A stretch of DNA of 64,000 nucleotides from Branchiostoma floridae (taxonomy: Eukaryota > Chordata > Leptocardii > Amphioxiformes > Branchiostomatidae): positions 1,812,428 through 1,876,427 of the forward strand of contig NC_049987.1 of the NCBI RefSeq assembly GCF_000003815.2, in the 5' to 3' direction. The position numbers were made by a program, and so were the translations under genes. Shown piece after piece: positions 22,948-33,438 of this stretch (the first letter of the stretch is position 1; each line of letters opens with the position of its first letter). The notes under the pieces are model-generated. The model saw only the letters and a list, made by a program, of their open reading frames with translations, searched no databases and was not told the DNA's origin.

Positions 22948-23644
22948 GACCGTACTGTGTAGACAACAGACGAACAGTGCAGCAGCTAACGAAAATGTGT
23001 GTATAAATAGGCAGAAATGCCATGAATGGTATGAGAAAATAAGGATATATCTTTGATTCTATTTGTAGGGAAAACGTGCTGCTAATATTATTTTCCTTTC
23101 CGCAAAAGCCAGACAAATGAATGAGGGAAAGAAGTTTATTGGCGCTTAGAGCTCGAGGTACGAGAGAACTCTTAATGCAATTTTTGTATTACAGTGTGCT
23201 TTAAATTGTGTCTTGTTGTGTACGGCCGTTGCCATAGCAGACAAGTCCAATTGCAAGTCTCTCCCAGGCTTCATTGACTGCCGACAAACTGTACGAATAC
23301 AGCGGCGGCAATATACTTACCCTCTTTATTCCTCTCGAATGTCATTCTTTGAATAGACTTAAGTTTTTCACATCAGGGGAAAAGCTGTTTGATAAGCTGA
23401 GTGTTTTGTTACGACTTACGATCTTTTGAAACAGCTAAGCTCCGGATGGAAGAACACGAACGGGGGATTTGTTCTTAAAAGCAGGATTTATAAATTAGCT
23501 GTACTCGGGTGCTTTGGTCACGATAATGCCGCCATGAGCAGTCACTCTTCAGTAAAATAGCCGGAGCTGAATCTTCACATTTTACACAGACTGGTTTCAC
23601 CAAGGTGCCTTCTTCAGTGGTCCATTACGTAAATCCTAAATATA

Positions 23645-24213
23645 CAAACCTGTCTATAGCAGCCATCAAGGGACTCGGTAAATCTGGCCACTATAGACAG
23701 GTGGCCACTATAGAGAAAATGCTGATCAATTGACCAAAAGCAATAAGTTACAAATGATTTCAGTACCCACTTAATCTTTCGCAATTAACATTGTCTCGAT
23801 CGTCTCAAAGTTTAACTGACCCTGCCAATGTCAAATCTATCGAAAATTATTAGTATTGGCATGCGGAATGTTGGGAAATTCCCCGACAAAGACTTGCGCT
23901 CTAACGTTCAAGGCACGCGTACCTTCTAATACCCCAAAAATGACCCTGTCGGTAACTCCAAATCCCCGCAAACTACGCAGGTCGCAGCCGTGACATACGG
24001 CTCATGTTTAGTTGCGTTGGCAGTTTTTCTGTATCTAAGGAACTGGAAATCCTGTGGCCGTGGCCGCGTTGGACAGGTGGCCACTATATATTTCTTAATG
24101 CTTAGGTTTATGAGAAAAATCCAAGGGACCGACAAATGCACAAAAAAAAAGGGACCGCAATGGCCAGGTGGCTGCTATGGAAAGGTAGCCGCTAAAGCAG
24201 GTTTGACTGTATA
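23645..24213. mobile_element. TIR element 'caaacctgtctatagcggcc', full copy
   Basis: The left end CAAACCTGTCTATAGCAGCC and right end TAGCCGCTAAAGCAGGTTTG are inverted repeats, with sub-terminal repeats of 'ggccactatag'. The flanks are TATA-rich on both sides. The same element is inverted at 62613-63150. No transposase; non-autonomous. Confidence 0.7.
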
Positions 24214-24300
24214 TATAAACTGAAGCGTGACTACACTATTACAGGACAGCTTGATTAGATTTCATTCACTATTTATTCTTCTTACTTTCTTGCGACTTGT

Positions 24301-24890
24301 CAGAAGCGCCGTTGCCATGGCGGACACGCCCGCGGGAACCATTCTGATGGACAGAGGGGTTTGGGACGGCGGCCAGTTGGTTTGACCGCTATGAGTATGA
24401 GGGCGCATGAAAGGGGACCGGACCGGCTCTGCTTGCCCGTACTGTTCGTGCAGCCAACAAGCAAACAATGCAGCAGCCAGGTACATTGAAATGGACAAAA
24501 TGCCATGATTAGTATGAGAAGGTAAAGATATATCTTTGATTCTCTTTGGAGGGATAACGTGGTATGACATGCTGCAAATAGTGTTTTGTTTTTCTGCAAG
24601 AGCCGGAATAATTTTCCTGGGAGAGAAGTTTCTTTGGTGCTGGGAGCTCTACGTAGAAATACAAAAATGCCATTTTACAAGGTATGCTAAGAGTCTCAAT
24701 GTGAATATTCAATTAGAGTGTCTTTTAAATGTGATGTCTTGTTGTGTACTGCCGTTGCCATAGCAGAAAAGTCCAATTGCAAGTCTCTCCCACCCTAAAT
24801 TGATTACTGACAAATAGTAAAATTACAGCGGAAGGAAATCCATACTTTTTTTCATCCTCTTTAATGCCAGTCTTTAAATGGAATTAAGTC
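24301..24890 (-). pseudogene. Duplicated first exon and upstream region of the stalk-propeller gene
   Basis: Homologous to 22811-23370 over about 550 bases, including the exon-1 coding part (QAEPVRSPFMRP against QAEPVCSPFSRP) and the upstream block 'ccgttgccatagcag-aaagtccaattgcaagtctctccca'. The exon-1 ATG has been lost. The nearest upstream in-frame ATG would add a Leu/Ala-rich stretch (MYLAAALFACWLHEQYG). Indels shift the frame before the donor region. It is either a relic or an alternative first exon; relic is more likely. Confidence 0.6.
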
Positions 24891-26000
24891 GGTAACTGTT
24901 ACAGTAGGCTGGATAGCAGTCACCGTCTGAAAGGGATTTTCCCATGGAAAATAGACTAGAATCCAGGAGAACGCAGAAGTCATATATCGAGTCAACTTGG
25001 TCTGATCGAGTAAGCAAACTTCTTATAGCATTAACGCGGATGTGCAAAGGTATAGAAAATGATGAAAATTCTATTAACGGTATAATTTAAGGATTTAAAA
25101 AAATAGAACGTTACATAAATGCATCAGTGTTTGATTTGTCTATATTTTTAAGCAAAACAAACAACTTCCCGATAGAACAAGAATGGATGATTTAGTCTAA
25201 AGTAGGAATTACGTGTGCCCGGGCACCGGGTGAGTTAGCCAAGAACAGGGCGGCATTAGTGGAACACAGTTTGGGATACAACGTGGCCTGTATGTATCTA
25301 TGTAAATCCACTATCATAACTCACATTCAGCTCAACCGCAAACACATCATAAAGCTAAGGGCACAACCCGCCGTACGTGGAATTTCTCCATACGTTTTTT
25401 GGGAGAGACTCATCAGCGATCGCACACAAAGTTTTGCCTGCACGTTAAGTTCTACGGCTTGTCTGCGTGCTCCAAAATCCGTCGGAGTCCCTACAAGTTG
25501 GTACAAATGCGGTACTTATCACTTACGGATCCCAAAATATTGCCAACGTTTTGGCACGTAGACAGCACGTATTTTGCATGTAGGCGGGTTGTGTCCTTAG
25601 CTTTAGCGCCGCACCTCTATACCTCTTGTGATTTTAATTTCGTTGGATGATTAGTATAGATGTAGTCACCCCTTAGTACAACAGCCGGATCCGCAGAGTT
25701 CCCGCTTGCACCTTTTAATAAGCCTGTCCCACAAATCGGCTTCATTAATGTGGTTTCTTTAGTGGTCCAGTCTCACAAGAGCACAGTCTACCATATTTTA
25801 TAGGCAAAACTGTGCAGACCTACAACAACAAAGGAGCTACCACCGAAAAAAGCCGGCTAGCATTTACAGTTTTCCTTTGTTTCCTACAATGAAATTAAAA
25901 GGTCGTCAGCCTACTGTGAAAACACCAAATTTTGACTTCTTAAGCGCTTGCATTTTGTCCGTGTTATCTGTGGAGCATATTCAAGGAAATCATAGTCACC
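24891..26000. other. No gene seen
   Basis: Short open frames only. Nothing with domain or splice support. Confidence 0.45.
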
Positions 26001-26305
26001 CCATAGCGGTTTCTTGGCGAACTACACCACAACCTCTTTACTCCACAGGATGCGGGAGTACAAAGTTCACAAGAGTGCAAAGTTCAACGCCCTCGGTAGT
26101 TTGATTTGCTGCAGGGCCAGTCAGGGCCAGTCGGTGCCAGGGGCTGAGTGGTACTTCGCGATAAAAGCCTTGTTGTGAAAAGGTATTTGTAAACACGAGC
26201 ATCGAGTCTTCGACCAATAGGCTGACAAGAGCAGCATTATTTGGCACCTGAGATAATTACGTAAGCCGGAGCACAGCTAGCGGTCAGTCGCTACCCAGGA
26301 CAGAG
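26001..26305 (+). promoter_or_regulatory. Conserved block U ending in a splice-donor-like site (possible 5' UTR exon)
   Basis: It is shared with 62190-62491 in ordered blocks: 'ttggcgaact-caccac-a-ctcttta', 'acaagagtgcaaagtt-aacg', 'gcagcattattt', 'tacgtaagcc' and 'agcggtcagtcgct-cc'. Both copies end at CAGAG or ACAGAG followed by gtgag. The coding first exon of the PEBP gene at 28412 is preceded by an acceptor-like aacag, so an upstream non-coding exon is expected. U is a candidate for it. Transcription is inferred. Confidence 0.4.
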
Positions 26306-26344
26306 GTGAGTTCCGACCCGTTGTCTGTTCTCATGATCTGTATA

Positions 26345-26346
<2 letters not shown>

Positions 26347-26398
<52 letters not shown>
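26347..26398. repeat. (TA)n microsatellite
   Basis: An uninterrupted run of about 26 TA units directly after block U. Confidence 0.95.
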
Positions 26399-26400
<2 letters not shown>

Positions 26401-26711
26401 TTTGTTGTTGTGCCGAAGAGAGTTGTTGTGCAGAGCATTTCCCACGAGGCATCTGTTATTTATTGTTGGGTAGGCCGATGATCTCTCTCTTCGTAAAACA
26501 GGGGCTTAATTGTAAGGAGCTTACAATAGGGCGGGCTAAATCGCAAGGGTCTCGAGTGGGCTGCTATTCGGCGCTAACTTAGGACGCCTTAACACAACAA
26601 TTGCCTCTTCTGTGGCGAAAGAACTGTAGGTTTTGAATTACTTGCACTGGAAAGGACACCCTCTCTTTTCGGTAAGTGTGGCGGGTTCTTTAATTTGCTC
26701 GAGGTGTGGCT

Positions 26712-26785
26712 CTGCTCAAGCACGGAAAGGTATGGCTATGCTTAAGCACGGAAAGGTATGGCTATGCTTAAGCACGGAACCTTCG
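26712..26785. repeat. Short tandem repeat 'gcttaagcacggaaaggtatggctat'
   Basis: A 26-base unit repeated almost three times. The second duplication copy has a single unit at 53205, so the expansion happened after the duplication. Confidence 0.8.
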
Positions 26786-26804
26786 TTAACGTCCTTTCCG
26801 ACGG

Positions 26805-26905
26805 GCGGCCTTGATCAAAGCCGGGTGCTTATTTTCACCGTGAGTGAAAAAATGCCTTTCCCAAGGGCACAACATAGGTGACCCTGAATATCTGGGTAAT
26901 GAAAC
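26805..26905 (-). mobile_element. SINE fragment (tRNA-derived family)
   Basis: Contains 'gcctttcccaagggcac' and 'tttcaccgtgagtgaaa', the inverted body of the tRNA-derived SINE family better preserved at 37500-37646 and 49857-50020. The homologous insertion is at 53238-53350, so it pre-dates the segmental duplication. Confidence 0.5.
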
Positions 26906-27514
26906 TACCCTTCCGATTGCGCCAGGCGACTCCACGTACTTAAAAGTTATGGTGTTGTATCGTAAGTCAAACATTTTCTATAGTAGTGATTTACACAGAG
27001 GAGGCATGAATCACAGCCAATGTGACTCAAACAATACTTGATAAAGTTCAAGGTTTTATTTGATAGTGTTCATAACTTAGACGTTAAACGTAGAATCATA
27101 CGAATGCTCCAATACTACTAGAACTAGTGACCTTGAAATCATGTAAGGTGCCTTCAAAAGCTTACTTTTCATAAGCTTTAATACTTGTTTTGGTGGGCGC
27201 GCCCTATATGCCATTAATTTGGAATACTTACACCACGTAGTGATTTAGGGTAATTTACCCTCAAACCTCATCAAAGATCTAACGAGTCAAATACCGGCGT
27301 GCGATTCTTTTTTCGATGCCATCATTTTCTTTCTAAACTACGGCGTGAATCCTACAATGCTTCATTCAAAGCCATAGAAAGAAAAACACCCTTTCGTGCA
27401 TAAACTTAAATTTATTACAGTTTCTCGCCTGTCATGGCTAAGTCGTTATACTATATAGTCTATGAAGGGTCAGATTTATGACGGTATTTGAAAAATTGAA
27501 TATAGCACCTTGTT

Positions 27515-27618
27515 TGGGAGGACAACTTGTAAAGGTGTTGATACACCTGTTTTGTCCTCCCTTCCACTTGTTTTTGCATGTGGTAAATTCAAATAAAGAA
27601 ATAAAGAAATAAAGAAAG
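27515..27618 (+). mobile_element. LINE-like 3' terminus (AATAAAG repeats)
   Basis: 'ggaggacaacttgtaaaggtgttgatacacctgttttgtcctcc' forms a near-perfect hairpin and is followed by 'aaataaagaaataaagaaataaag'. A hairpin plus short tandem tail is the usual 3' end of CR1/L2-type elements. No coding part remains. Confidence 0.5.
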
Positions 27619-28411
27619 ATTAGGAGTATGTACAGTATCTACGGGTCCGTACCAATTACTGTTGAGTCAGAGATGTTAGTGATTCTCCCCTTCTTCAAAG
27701 AATCAATCTCAGCTATCAGTCTCCTATTAGAGGCCAATGCATGACTTCTTCTGTGGCGGTCGGTAACGGTGCACATGCGCAATTAGAAACATGAACTTCA
27801 TCGGAAGCGACCAACTAGGGCTGACGTCAATGTCGAGCTGCGCAGAAGAAGGCACATATTGGGAATGCAATTTGGTGGAGACTTAAAATCCTTCAAAATC
27901 TTCTTTGTCATTGAAAAGTTTGGCTCATCATGATGACTTTTGGTGTTAGAAGGAACAGGTAGGGTCTAAGCGTTCCCATTTCGGTTAAAATTTGCTCAGT
28001 TTAGCAGTTTAGATGGCGCGCGGAAGGATTTCAGTTATTGGGTCATATTGGTGGTATCAGGAGAAAAATTGGGTCAAATGTGAGGTTTCTTTCATAGACC
28101 GAGGATTCCTCGGCGTTTGAGCTGAAGAACCTTCGAGCTCTGCTTTATTTCAATGTTTATAAAGATGATCCTTGTGACTGGTGGAAAACTTTTAATATTG
28201 AAATTGGGGTTAGTACTTTTTTCTGAAACTTTGTTTTAGTGTATTTTAATATGCTATCCTTTGGAGAGGTCTAACTGTGTGGTATCAGCCCTGCTACTGC
28301 CTGCTTCTCGGCTCAAACCATTTTGATAAATGTACTATGTGCCCTTACAAGTGTATCCACCAGATGTAACTTTTACTGTCTTAATTCAACAGTTGCAACC
28401 CCTGAACGAAG

Positions 28412-28460
28412 ATGTTGTCAACATTGATCGCCATCACAACACTGCTTGTACTGTCGAATG
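28412..28460 (+). CDS. PEBP copy 1 exon 1: signal peptide
   Basis: Encodes MLSTLIAITTLLVLSN, a short hydrophobic signal peptide completed by A-Q at the start of exon 2. ATG context is cgaagATGT. The donor is G|gtacgt, phase 1, identical in copy 2. Confidence 0.85.
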
Positions 28461-28757
28461 GTACGTCAAGTCCTCATAGCTAGAAACTTATTTTAAATGC
28501 TATCATTATAACATTATACACATGGATATCAATCGTAAAAGCAATATGAGAAAATAAGTGGTAGTATACTGACAAATGATTAATAAATTCACTCTGTCGT
28601 ATTCAAACTTCTCACTAATAAACTACCGGCCATTTATATATTTCAGGTCTATACATATAGCTTTTTGTATTGTCGGAGGACCTTAAAATAGGTCGTGTTC
28701 AATGGGTGTGCCTTCTTTATTTTCTTGTATTATTCTCTCTGTTTTTTTACAAGCAAG

Positions 28758-28927
28758 TAGGGGTGGGTACCGGCACAGCAAATTCAGTACTGTACAGGTT
28801 CATTTTCCAATCGGTCCAACATCCGGTCCAACATTCGGTCGAACATCCGGTTCACTGATTCTTTTCAGGTCCGGTTTTTCTGGACCCTGGTCCAATAAGA
28901 AAAACCGGTTTTGTACCGGTACCTAGA
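28758..28927. mobile_element. Non-autonomous TIR element (GGGTACCGG ends)
   Basis: Opens TAGGGGTGGGTACCGGCAC and closes GGTTTTGTACCGGTACCTAG, with repeated 'ccggtccaacat' inside. Same family as 297-707. It lies in intron 1 of PEBP copy 1 and is absent from copy 2. Confidence 0.6.
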
Positions 28928-29081
28928 AAAAAAAATGATGACCTTAGTTGAACTCTGGGTGATTGAAATCTTGATGGGCTTTGAAACCTTTCTTTATGTG
29001 TGTGTTTGTACAGAATGCACTGACAGCTGGGGTTTTTGGTCTCTCAACTATTATTTTCATTAAGATTGTGTTTTCCTTTAG

Positions 29082-29183
29082 CCCAGTCATGGGTGCCCTC
29101 AGGCGATCTTCCTGTGGACTTCAGCCTCACGTTCTCAGCCCCGGAAATGGTGTATGACGTGTTAATCGCAATTTCAGCCAAAG
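29082..29183 (+). CDS. PEBP copy 1 exon 2 (1-bp deletion)
   Basis: Reads AQSWVPSGDLPVDFSLTFSA, then PEMVYDV, then a shifted frame. Copy 2 has one more base near 55199, giving CNRNLTQ; restoring the base count here would give the same N-R-N-x-(S/T)-Q. Length is 102 bases against 103. Confidence 0.8.
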
Positions 29184-29488
29184 GTAAGGCATGTTACTAT
29201 GTTAAAATCCTCTCATTTTATCTTTCTAATTGTTACTTATCTGATGTAAGATGAGTTTATGACCTTCGCCGAAAAGGTTATGTTTTAGGGTAGCGTTTGT
29301 ATGTATGTTTGTTTGTATGTATGTAGAAGACCAGCATAACTTAATAATGCCAGGATGGATTGTATTGACATTGAAATTTCGTGGTAAGTGGGGTAGTCTT
29401 GATGAAATCTGAAAACAATTAGATTTTGGGCCTCCTAGTGGACTTTAATGGTTCACGCTGCGGCTATGTTGTTTGAGTGATAGACAGT

Positions 29489-29675
29489 AGTCTCCAAGCA
29501 GACCCTACGGTGCCTTAGAAATAGTATCAAAGCTGGCAAAGGACTAAGTATAGCGGCACCAAGTGCTCCGGTGCCCATTTGACTCCCTTTGGCCGGCTAT
29601 CTCCCTTTGGCCGGCTATACTGCTTTGCCAGCTTTAATATCATTTCTAAGGCACCGTAGGGTCTGCTTGGAGACT
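29489..29675. mobile_element. MITE with ~55-bp terminal inverted repeats
   Basis: Left arm AGTCTCCAAGCAGACCCTAC...AAAGCTGGCAAAG and right arm CTTTGCCAGCTTTAATATCA...GGAGACT are inverted copies over about 55 bases. The 'ccctttggccggctat' in the middle is itself doubled. The flanks carry TAGACAG on both sides, a possible target duplication. Present only in PEBP copy 1. Confidence 0.8.
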
Positions 29676-29749
29676 AGTAGACAGCTCTTGATGCCAAGAG
29701 TTAAGTGGTATTTGTTTGGGCCTTTTAGCAGCTTTGTTTTGGAACTGCA

Positions 29750-30125
29750 GGGCATGTTAAGTGTGAGGCTTCGAAAGGGAGTAACTCAAGAAGGGGTTGA
29801 CGGATTGTCATGATTTTTGGTATGTTGATAACATGATGGCTCATATATTTACATATCAATTATGCAAGTCGGAATCTTATTTACATGATTCATTAGGGAA
29901 CTGTCTAAACACGCTAAGTTCAATTATAGAACCGTCGCAACATGGCACATCTGTAACCGAGTAAGGGAAGAATGTTGATAGATATATATTACGCAAAATA
30001 AAGACCTAATTTACATAATTAATGAGAAAATGCTATAATGCCATATTGCTAAATGACGGAAACGTCTTACTTGTGGCATTGGTAAGTTATGCTTGTACAG
30101 ATTAAAATTGTTAAACATTAAATAT
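29750..30125 (+). repeat. Interspersed repeat, 'gacggattgtcatgatttttggta' family
   Basis: Same block order as 7861-8245 and 12560-12985. It is in intron 2 of PEBP copy 1. Confidence 0.6.
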
Positions 30126-30131
30126 GCAAAT

Positions 30132-30420
30132 GTGCTCCTCATTTGCATGAAATATCACAGAATGCAAAAAAGCCTTAACATTTCTTAACATGGATTGTGT
30201 ACGTCTGTTCTTTGGTGGAGGAGATGGTCAAGTCATATAATAAATGAGAACATTATTTGCATAATTAATGACAAACGTGCTCCTCATTTGCATGAAATAT
30301 CACAGAATGCAAAAAAGCCTTAACATTTCTTAACATGGATTGTGTACGTCTGTTCTTTGGTGGAGGAGATGGTCAAGTCATATAATAAATGAGAACATTA
30401 TTTGCATAATTAATGACAAA
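30132..30420. repeat. Near-perfect tandem duplication, 145-bp unit x2
   Basis: 'gtgctcctcatttgcatgaaatatcacag...aattaatgacaaa' is repeated directly at 30132 and 30277 with no difference that I could see. It is either very recent or an assembly artefact. Confidence 0.9.
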
Positions 30421-30519
30421 CAATTAATACAGCCCGGAGAAGGAAATTGACTCACTCTTTTGTAACTCGCCTTTTCAACTCAAACAATGAGATCATTAGG
30501 CTCACAATTCACTCCGACC

Positions 30520-30715
30520 TGTTCAATCTCTGCAACTATTGGCATCACTATGTCGACCTGGTCTACAAGCACTAATGCCTTCTTTTTGTACATATCTTTT
30601 GTATCATCCAGTTTTACCCACTCTGTATTTATATGTATATATATGTCTCCCGGTTTTAATTGATTGTATTGTTATGGGCCTGTAGTGCCTGAAATAAAGA
30701 AATAATAAAAAAAAA
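30520..30715 (+). mobile_element. LINE-like 3' terminus
   Basis: 'caatctctgcaactattggcatcactatgtcgacctgg' followed by a T-rich stretch and 'gcctgaaataaagaaataataaaaaaaaa'. A tail only, with no reverse transcriptase codons recognised. Confidence 0.35.
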
Positions 30716-31020
30716 TACAGCAGTTGTAAAAGATGGAATCATTTGGTAAAAGGTATGGGGTCGTGGAACTCTAGTCTGTATCTGTAGCTTGAACAATCGC
30801 CCTTAGGCATATCACACAAAAGCAGATACTGCCGCACCGTGTGCCCACATATCGCACCTGCTAAATTACATCACACTACACAAAGTGGCCCTTTATTAAA
30901 AAAAGGTGATAGACTGGCACTGAAACATCTTCTGTAACCTTATGCATTTTTTTAAATAAAAAACCTTATTCTTTACCGATAATTAACATTTCTTCTTTCT
31001 TTTTTTGTTGATGTCACTAG

Positions 31021-31118
31021 TGCCAGGACTATTACTGTCGCCACCACGGGAGTCCCGGTAACTCCTGGTGAGACAGCGAACGATCCGACCGACATGACAA
31101 TTACAGGTGCATCGTCAG
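31021..31118 (+). CDS. PEBP copy 1 exon 3
   Basis: Acceptor cactag, donor G|gtaggt. In the frame used by copy 2 it reads ARTITVATTGVPVTPGETAN, then MTITGASS. In the shifted frame left by exon 2 it stops within about a dozen codons. It is 98 bases, one codon longer than in copy 2. Confidence 0.75.
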
Positions 31119-31925
31119 GTAGGTTTAAATGCTTTAAGTATAGAGGGTCCAACGTTTATGCTAAAATGATCTGCATATTCCTTGTTACTTCAGAGGACCT
31201 GTATAAGGGACAAGTTACCACCGGCGCAATTGACCGTTTTCTCTCGATGTCATCTCTACCTATTGTGCATATCTACAACAAAAAATACAGAATATAGAAA
31301 GAATACAGAAATTGTCGATAGGGGGGCATGCACAACTTAAAGTGGTGTGTAATTATAAGTTTGATTACGATTTAAAATGCAACTGAAATGACACTTAAGG
31401 TCAGCCTCTGTTTCATTGATACGATAATATTGTATGAACACTCTTTAACTAATCGTATTGTTGTTGACTTGATTATCTCTTTCAAATCTTTTCAAAGCCA
31501 AAACCAGCCCAATTTGCTTCCAAGTTCTAACTTCATTTCCTCCTTTATGCATAGCATGTGTTAGGTGATGTTACCAGACCGATAGAAAGTAGTGTACGTG
31601 TTTTGCAACCCCCGTGTAGATTTCCCACGACAATTAGGTAATTTTCTAGTAATTTGTAGCAAGGACCAATCAAACGGCTGCTAGCAGGGCGACATCGTTG
31701 TAAACTAATCGCATTCTCTCTCGTTCTCTCTCGTTCTCTCACGAAAAGAAAAACTTTATTACATAGTCTTCATCTCTCCTTTTTAAATCTATAAAAAAAT
31801 TGTACCTTCTTCAGCGAGGTGACGTTATGTTATGATAGACCCCTAGTAACGGCGACCATGTTGGATTTCCCGGGGTTATTCAGGGTCATGCAACTAGAAT
31901 TTATTTTATCCACCTCCCTCTCCAG

Positions 31926-32026
31926 GCGACATGTTCACCATCTTGATGGTGGACCCAGACACCCCCTCTGCTGATGTCGGCACGACAGAAAAGCCACTGC
32001 TCCACATGATCATCACAAACATAACG
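31926..32026 (+). CDS. PEBP copy 1 exon 4: DPDTPS motif
   Basis: Reads GDMFTILMVDPDTPSADVGT, then EKPLLHMIITNIT. D-P-D-x-P is the first PEBP signature and the L-H is in the place of the ligand-pocket histidine of the family. Donor ACG|gtaagt, phase 0. Confidence 0.9.
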
Positions 32027-32492
32027 GTAAGTTTACCGCGTTGTGTCTATGTTCTGTTTCTAGGTTGCCAGTTCTCGCATTTCATCGCAGTCGAACTCTC
32101 GCGAGGCTTCAGCTCATCTTCAAATGTAAAAATGTGACCGACCACCCAAGATATGAGATCGATGAAAAAAAGAAAACTTATATGTATTTTTGATTTTTAC
32201 GGTATTTCAGACAGCTTTTGTCTGCGAGGCAAACACTTTTTAAATATGCGAGTCAATCCATTTTTTGCAAGCCATTCAACATTTTTTTTTTAAATTTGGA
32301 AGTAAATTTGCATACATCAACTTGTGACCAATGGACTGAAAGGCTTTTATATTAAGATTTAATAACCTATAGTGAACATATTTGAGCTTGGCTAGCAAGT
32401 GCCTGTTTGCTCTTGTTTGTTTTTTGTTGTTTATGTTGTATAATGCGCGTTTGTATTGTTTATAATTATCTTAAAGCTATTTTTACTTTCAG

Positions 32493-32671
32493 AATGCAGA
32501 CCCGAGTACAGGAGCAGTCCTTGACCCGTACCGAGGACCCATGCCCCCGCCCTGCTCGGGTGACCACACCTACCACTACCTCCTGCTCAGACAGACGGCC
32601 GCCTTGTCTCTGACCGTGGATGACCTCCCAACGTACACCCCGGATTGCAGCCTTGCTAACCTCGCCGGCCA
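32493..32671 (+). CDS. PEBP copy 1 exon 5: GPMPPP...GDHTY motif
   Basis: Reads NADPSTGAVLDPYRGPMPPP, then CSGDHTYHYLLLRQTAALSL and a Cys-containing end. G-P-x-P-P and G-x-H-x-Y are the second PEBP signature, lining the anion-binding pocket. The donor is CA|gtaggt; reading through instead meets TAG at once. This is the full exon that a gap truncates in copy 2. Confidence 0.9.
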
Positions 32672-32683
32672 GTAGGTTGTTAT

Positions 32684-32878
32684 ATAATAATGATGATAAG
32701 CTTAAGAATAATCATGATAATAACAATAATAATAATATTGACAATACTAATAATGATAATATTGATTATGATCATACTGATGAGGATAATAATACTGATG
32801 ATATTAGTCAAAAATAGTATATTGATAATAATAATATAATGATGATAATGATAAATAATAATAATACTTGTAATACTC
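32684..32878. repeat. AAT/ATG-rich microsatellite region
   Basis: A dense run of 'aataatgat / gataat' repeats fills most of intron 5 of PEBP copy 1. The open frames through it are low-complexity Asn/Ile strings and not genes. Confidence 0.9.
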
Positions 32879-32888
32879 TTGCTTTCAG

Positions 32889-33004
32889 GTGCCTTTTTGA
32901 AGTGGCAAACTTCATTTCTTCCAACCAACTGACTCCAGTCGGCTACGTCACCATGGTAGCAGCTACAGACGGATATGTACGCTACAACTACGTTAACGAC
33001 AGAG
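32889..33004 (+). CDS. PEBP copy 1 exon 6 (donor lost)
   Basis: Reads CLFEVANFISSNQLTPVGYV, then TMVAATDGYVRYNYVNDR. Copy 2 continues with G|gtaggt; here the same point is G|gaaggt, so the GT donor is missing. Any transcript would read into the intron or use a cryptic site. Confidence 0.8.
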
Positions 33005-33286
33005 GAAGGTTCCTTTTTTTCACGCAAATTGCATTGATCCAAGTACTGTGCTTGATGTGTCAAAATTGTGTCCTTTGCATATTTTGTATTGTGTCAAAAT
33101 TGTGTCCTTTGCATATACTGGAAACCTGTGTTTTCACTGACTATTGTCTTATTATTCTGATAGCAAATAGAACCAATTTCCAAACTTTGGCCGTATCGTA
33201 AAGTTTCCTCTCGCGTGATGGCGGCTGGCTAGGCCTAGGCAACTTAGGTTTGCAAAGATTCACCTTGATGTGATTTCTTTTTTTAG

Positions 33287-33438
33287 GGATGAGCGAAGCA
33301 GATTCCTGCCGAGGACTTGATGGGTACGATCCCTGTCCAACAGCGCCTCCTGGCAGTAGTAGTGAGAAAGTCATGGTGTCGGTGTCTACTGTCATGGCGA
33401 CCGCCTGGTGTCTGCTGTACTTTATCGTAAACTACTAG
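33287..33438 (+). CDS. PEBP copy 1 exon 7: hydrophobic tail
   Basis: Reads MSEADSCRGLDGYDPCPTAP, then PGSSSEK and MVSVSTVMATAWCLLYFIVN to the stop. Small residues followed by a hydrophobic C-terminus resemble a GPI-anchor signal; a plain transmembrane anchor is the alternative. Confidence 0.8.

Larger units (their letters stand above)
28412..33438 (+). pseudogene. PEBP-like secreted protein gene, copy 1 (two lesions)
   Basis: Seven exons: 28412-28460, 29082-29183, 31021-31118, 31926-32026, 32493-32671, 32889-33004 and 33287-33438. They encode a signal peptide, a phosphatidylethanolamine-binding (PEBP) domain with the DPDTPS and GPMPPP...GDHTY motifs, and a hydrophobic C-terminal tail. Compared with copy 2 (54699-59887), exon 2 is one base short, which shifts exon 3 out of frame to a stop, and the donor after exon 6 reads GA instead of GT. 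The exon sum is 797 bases, not a multiple of three. The coding sequence is otherwise well kept, so decay is recent, or the differences are sequence errors. Confidence 0.75.

Noticed and set aside
32680-33063. Ile/Asn-rich frames in the AAT repeat
   Set aside because: Low-complexity translation of a microsatellite in PEBP intron 5.
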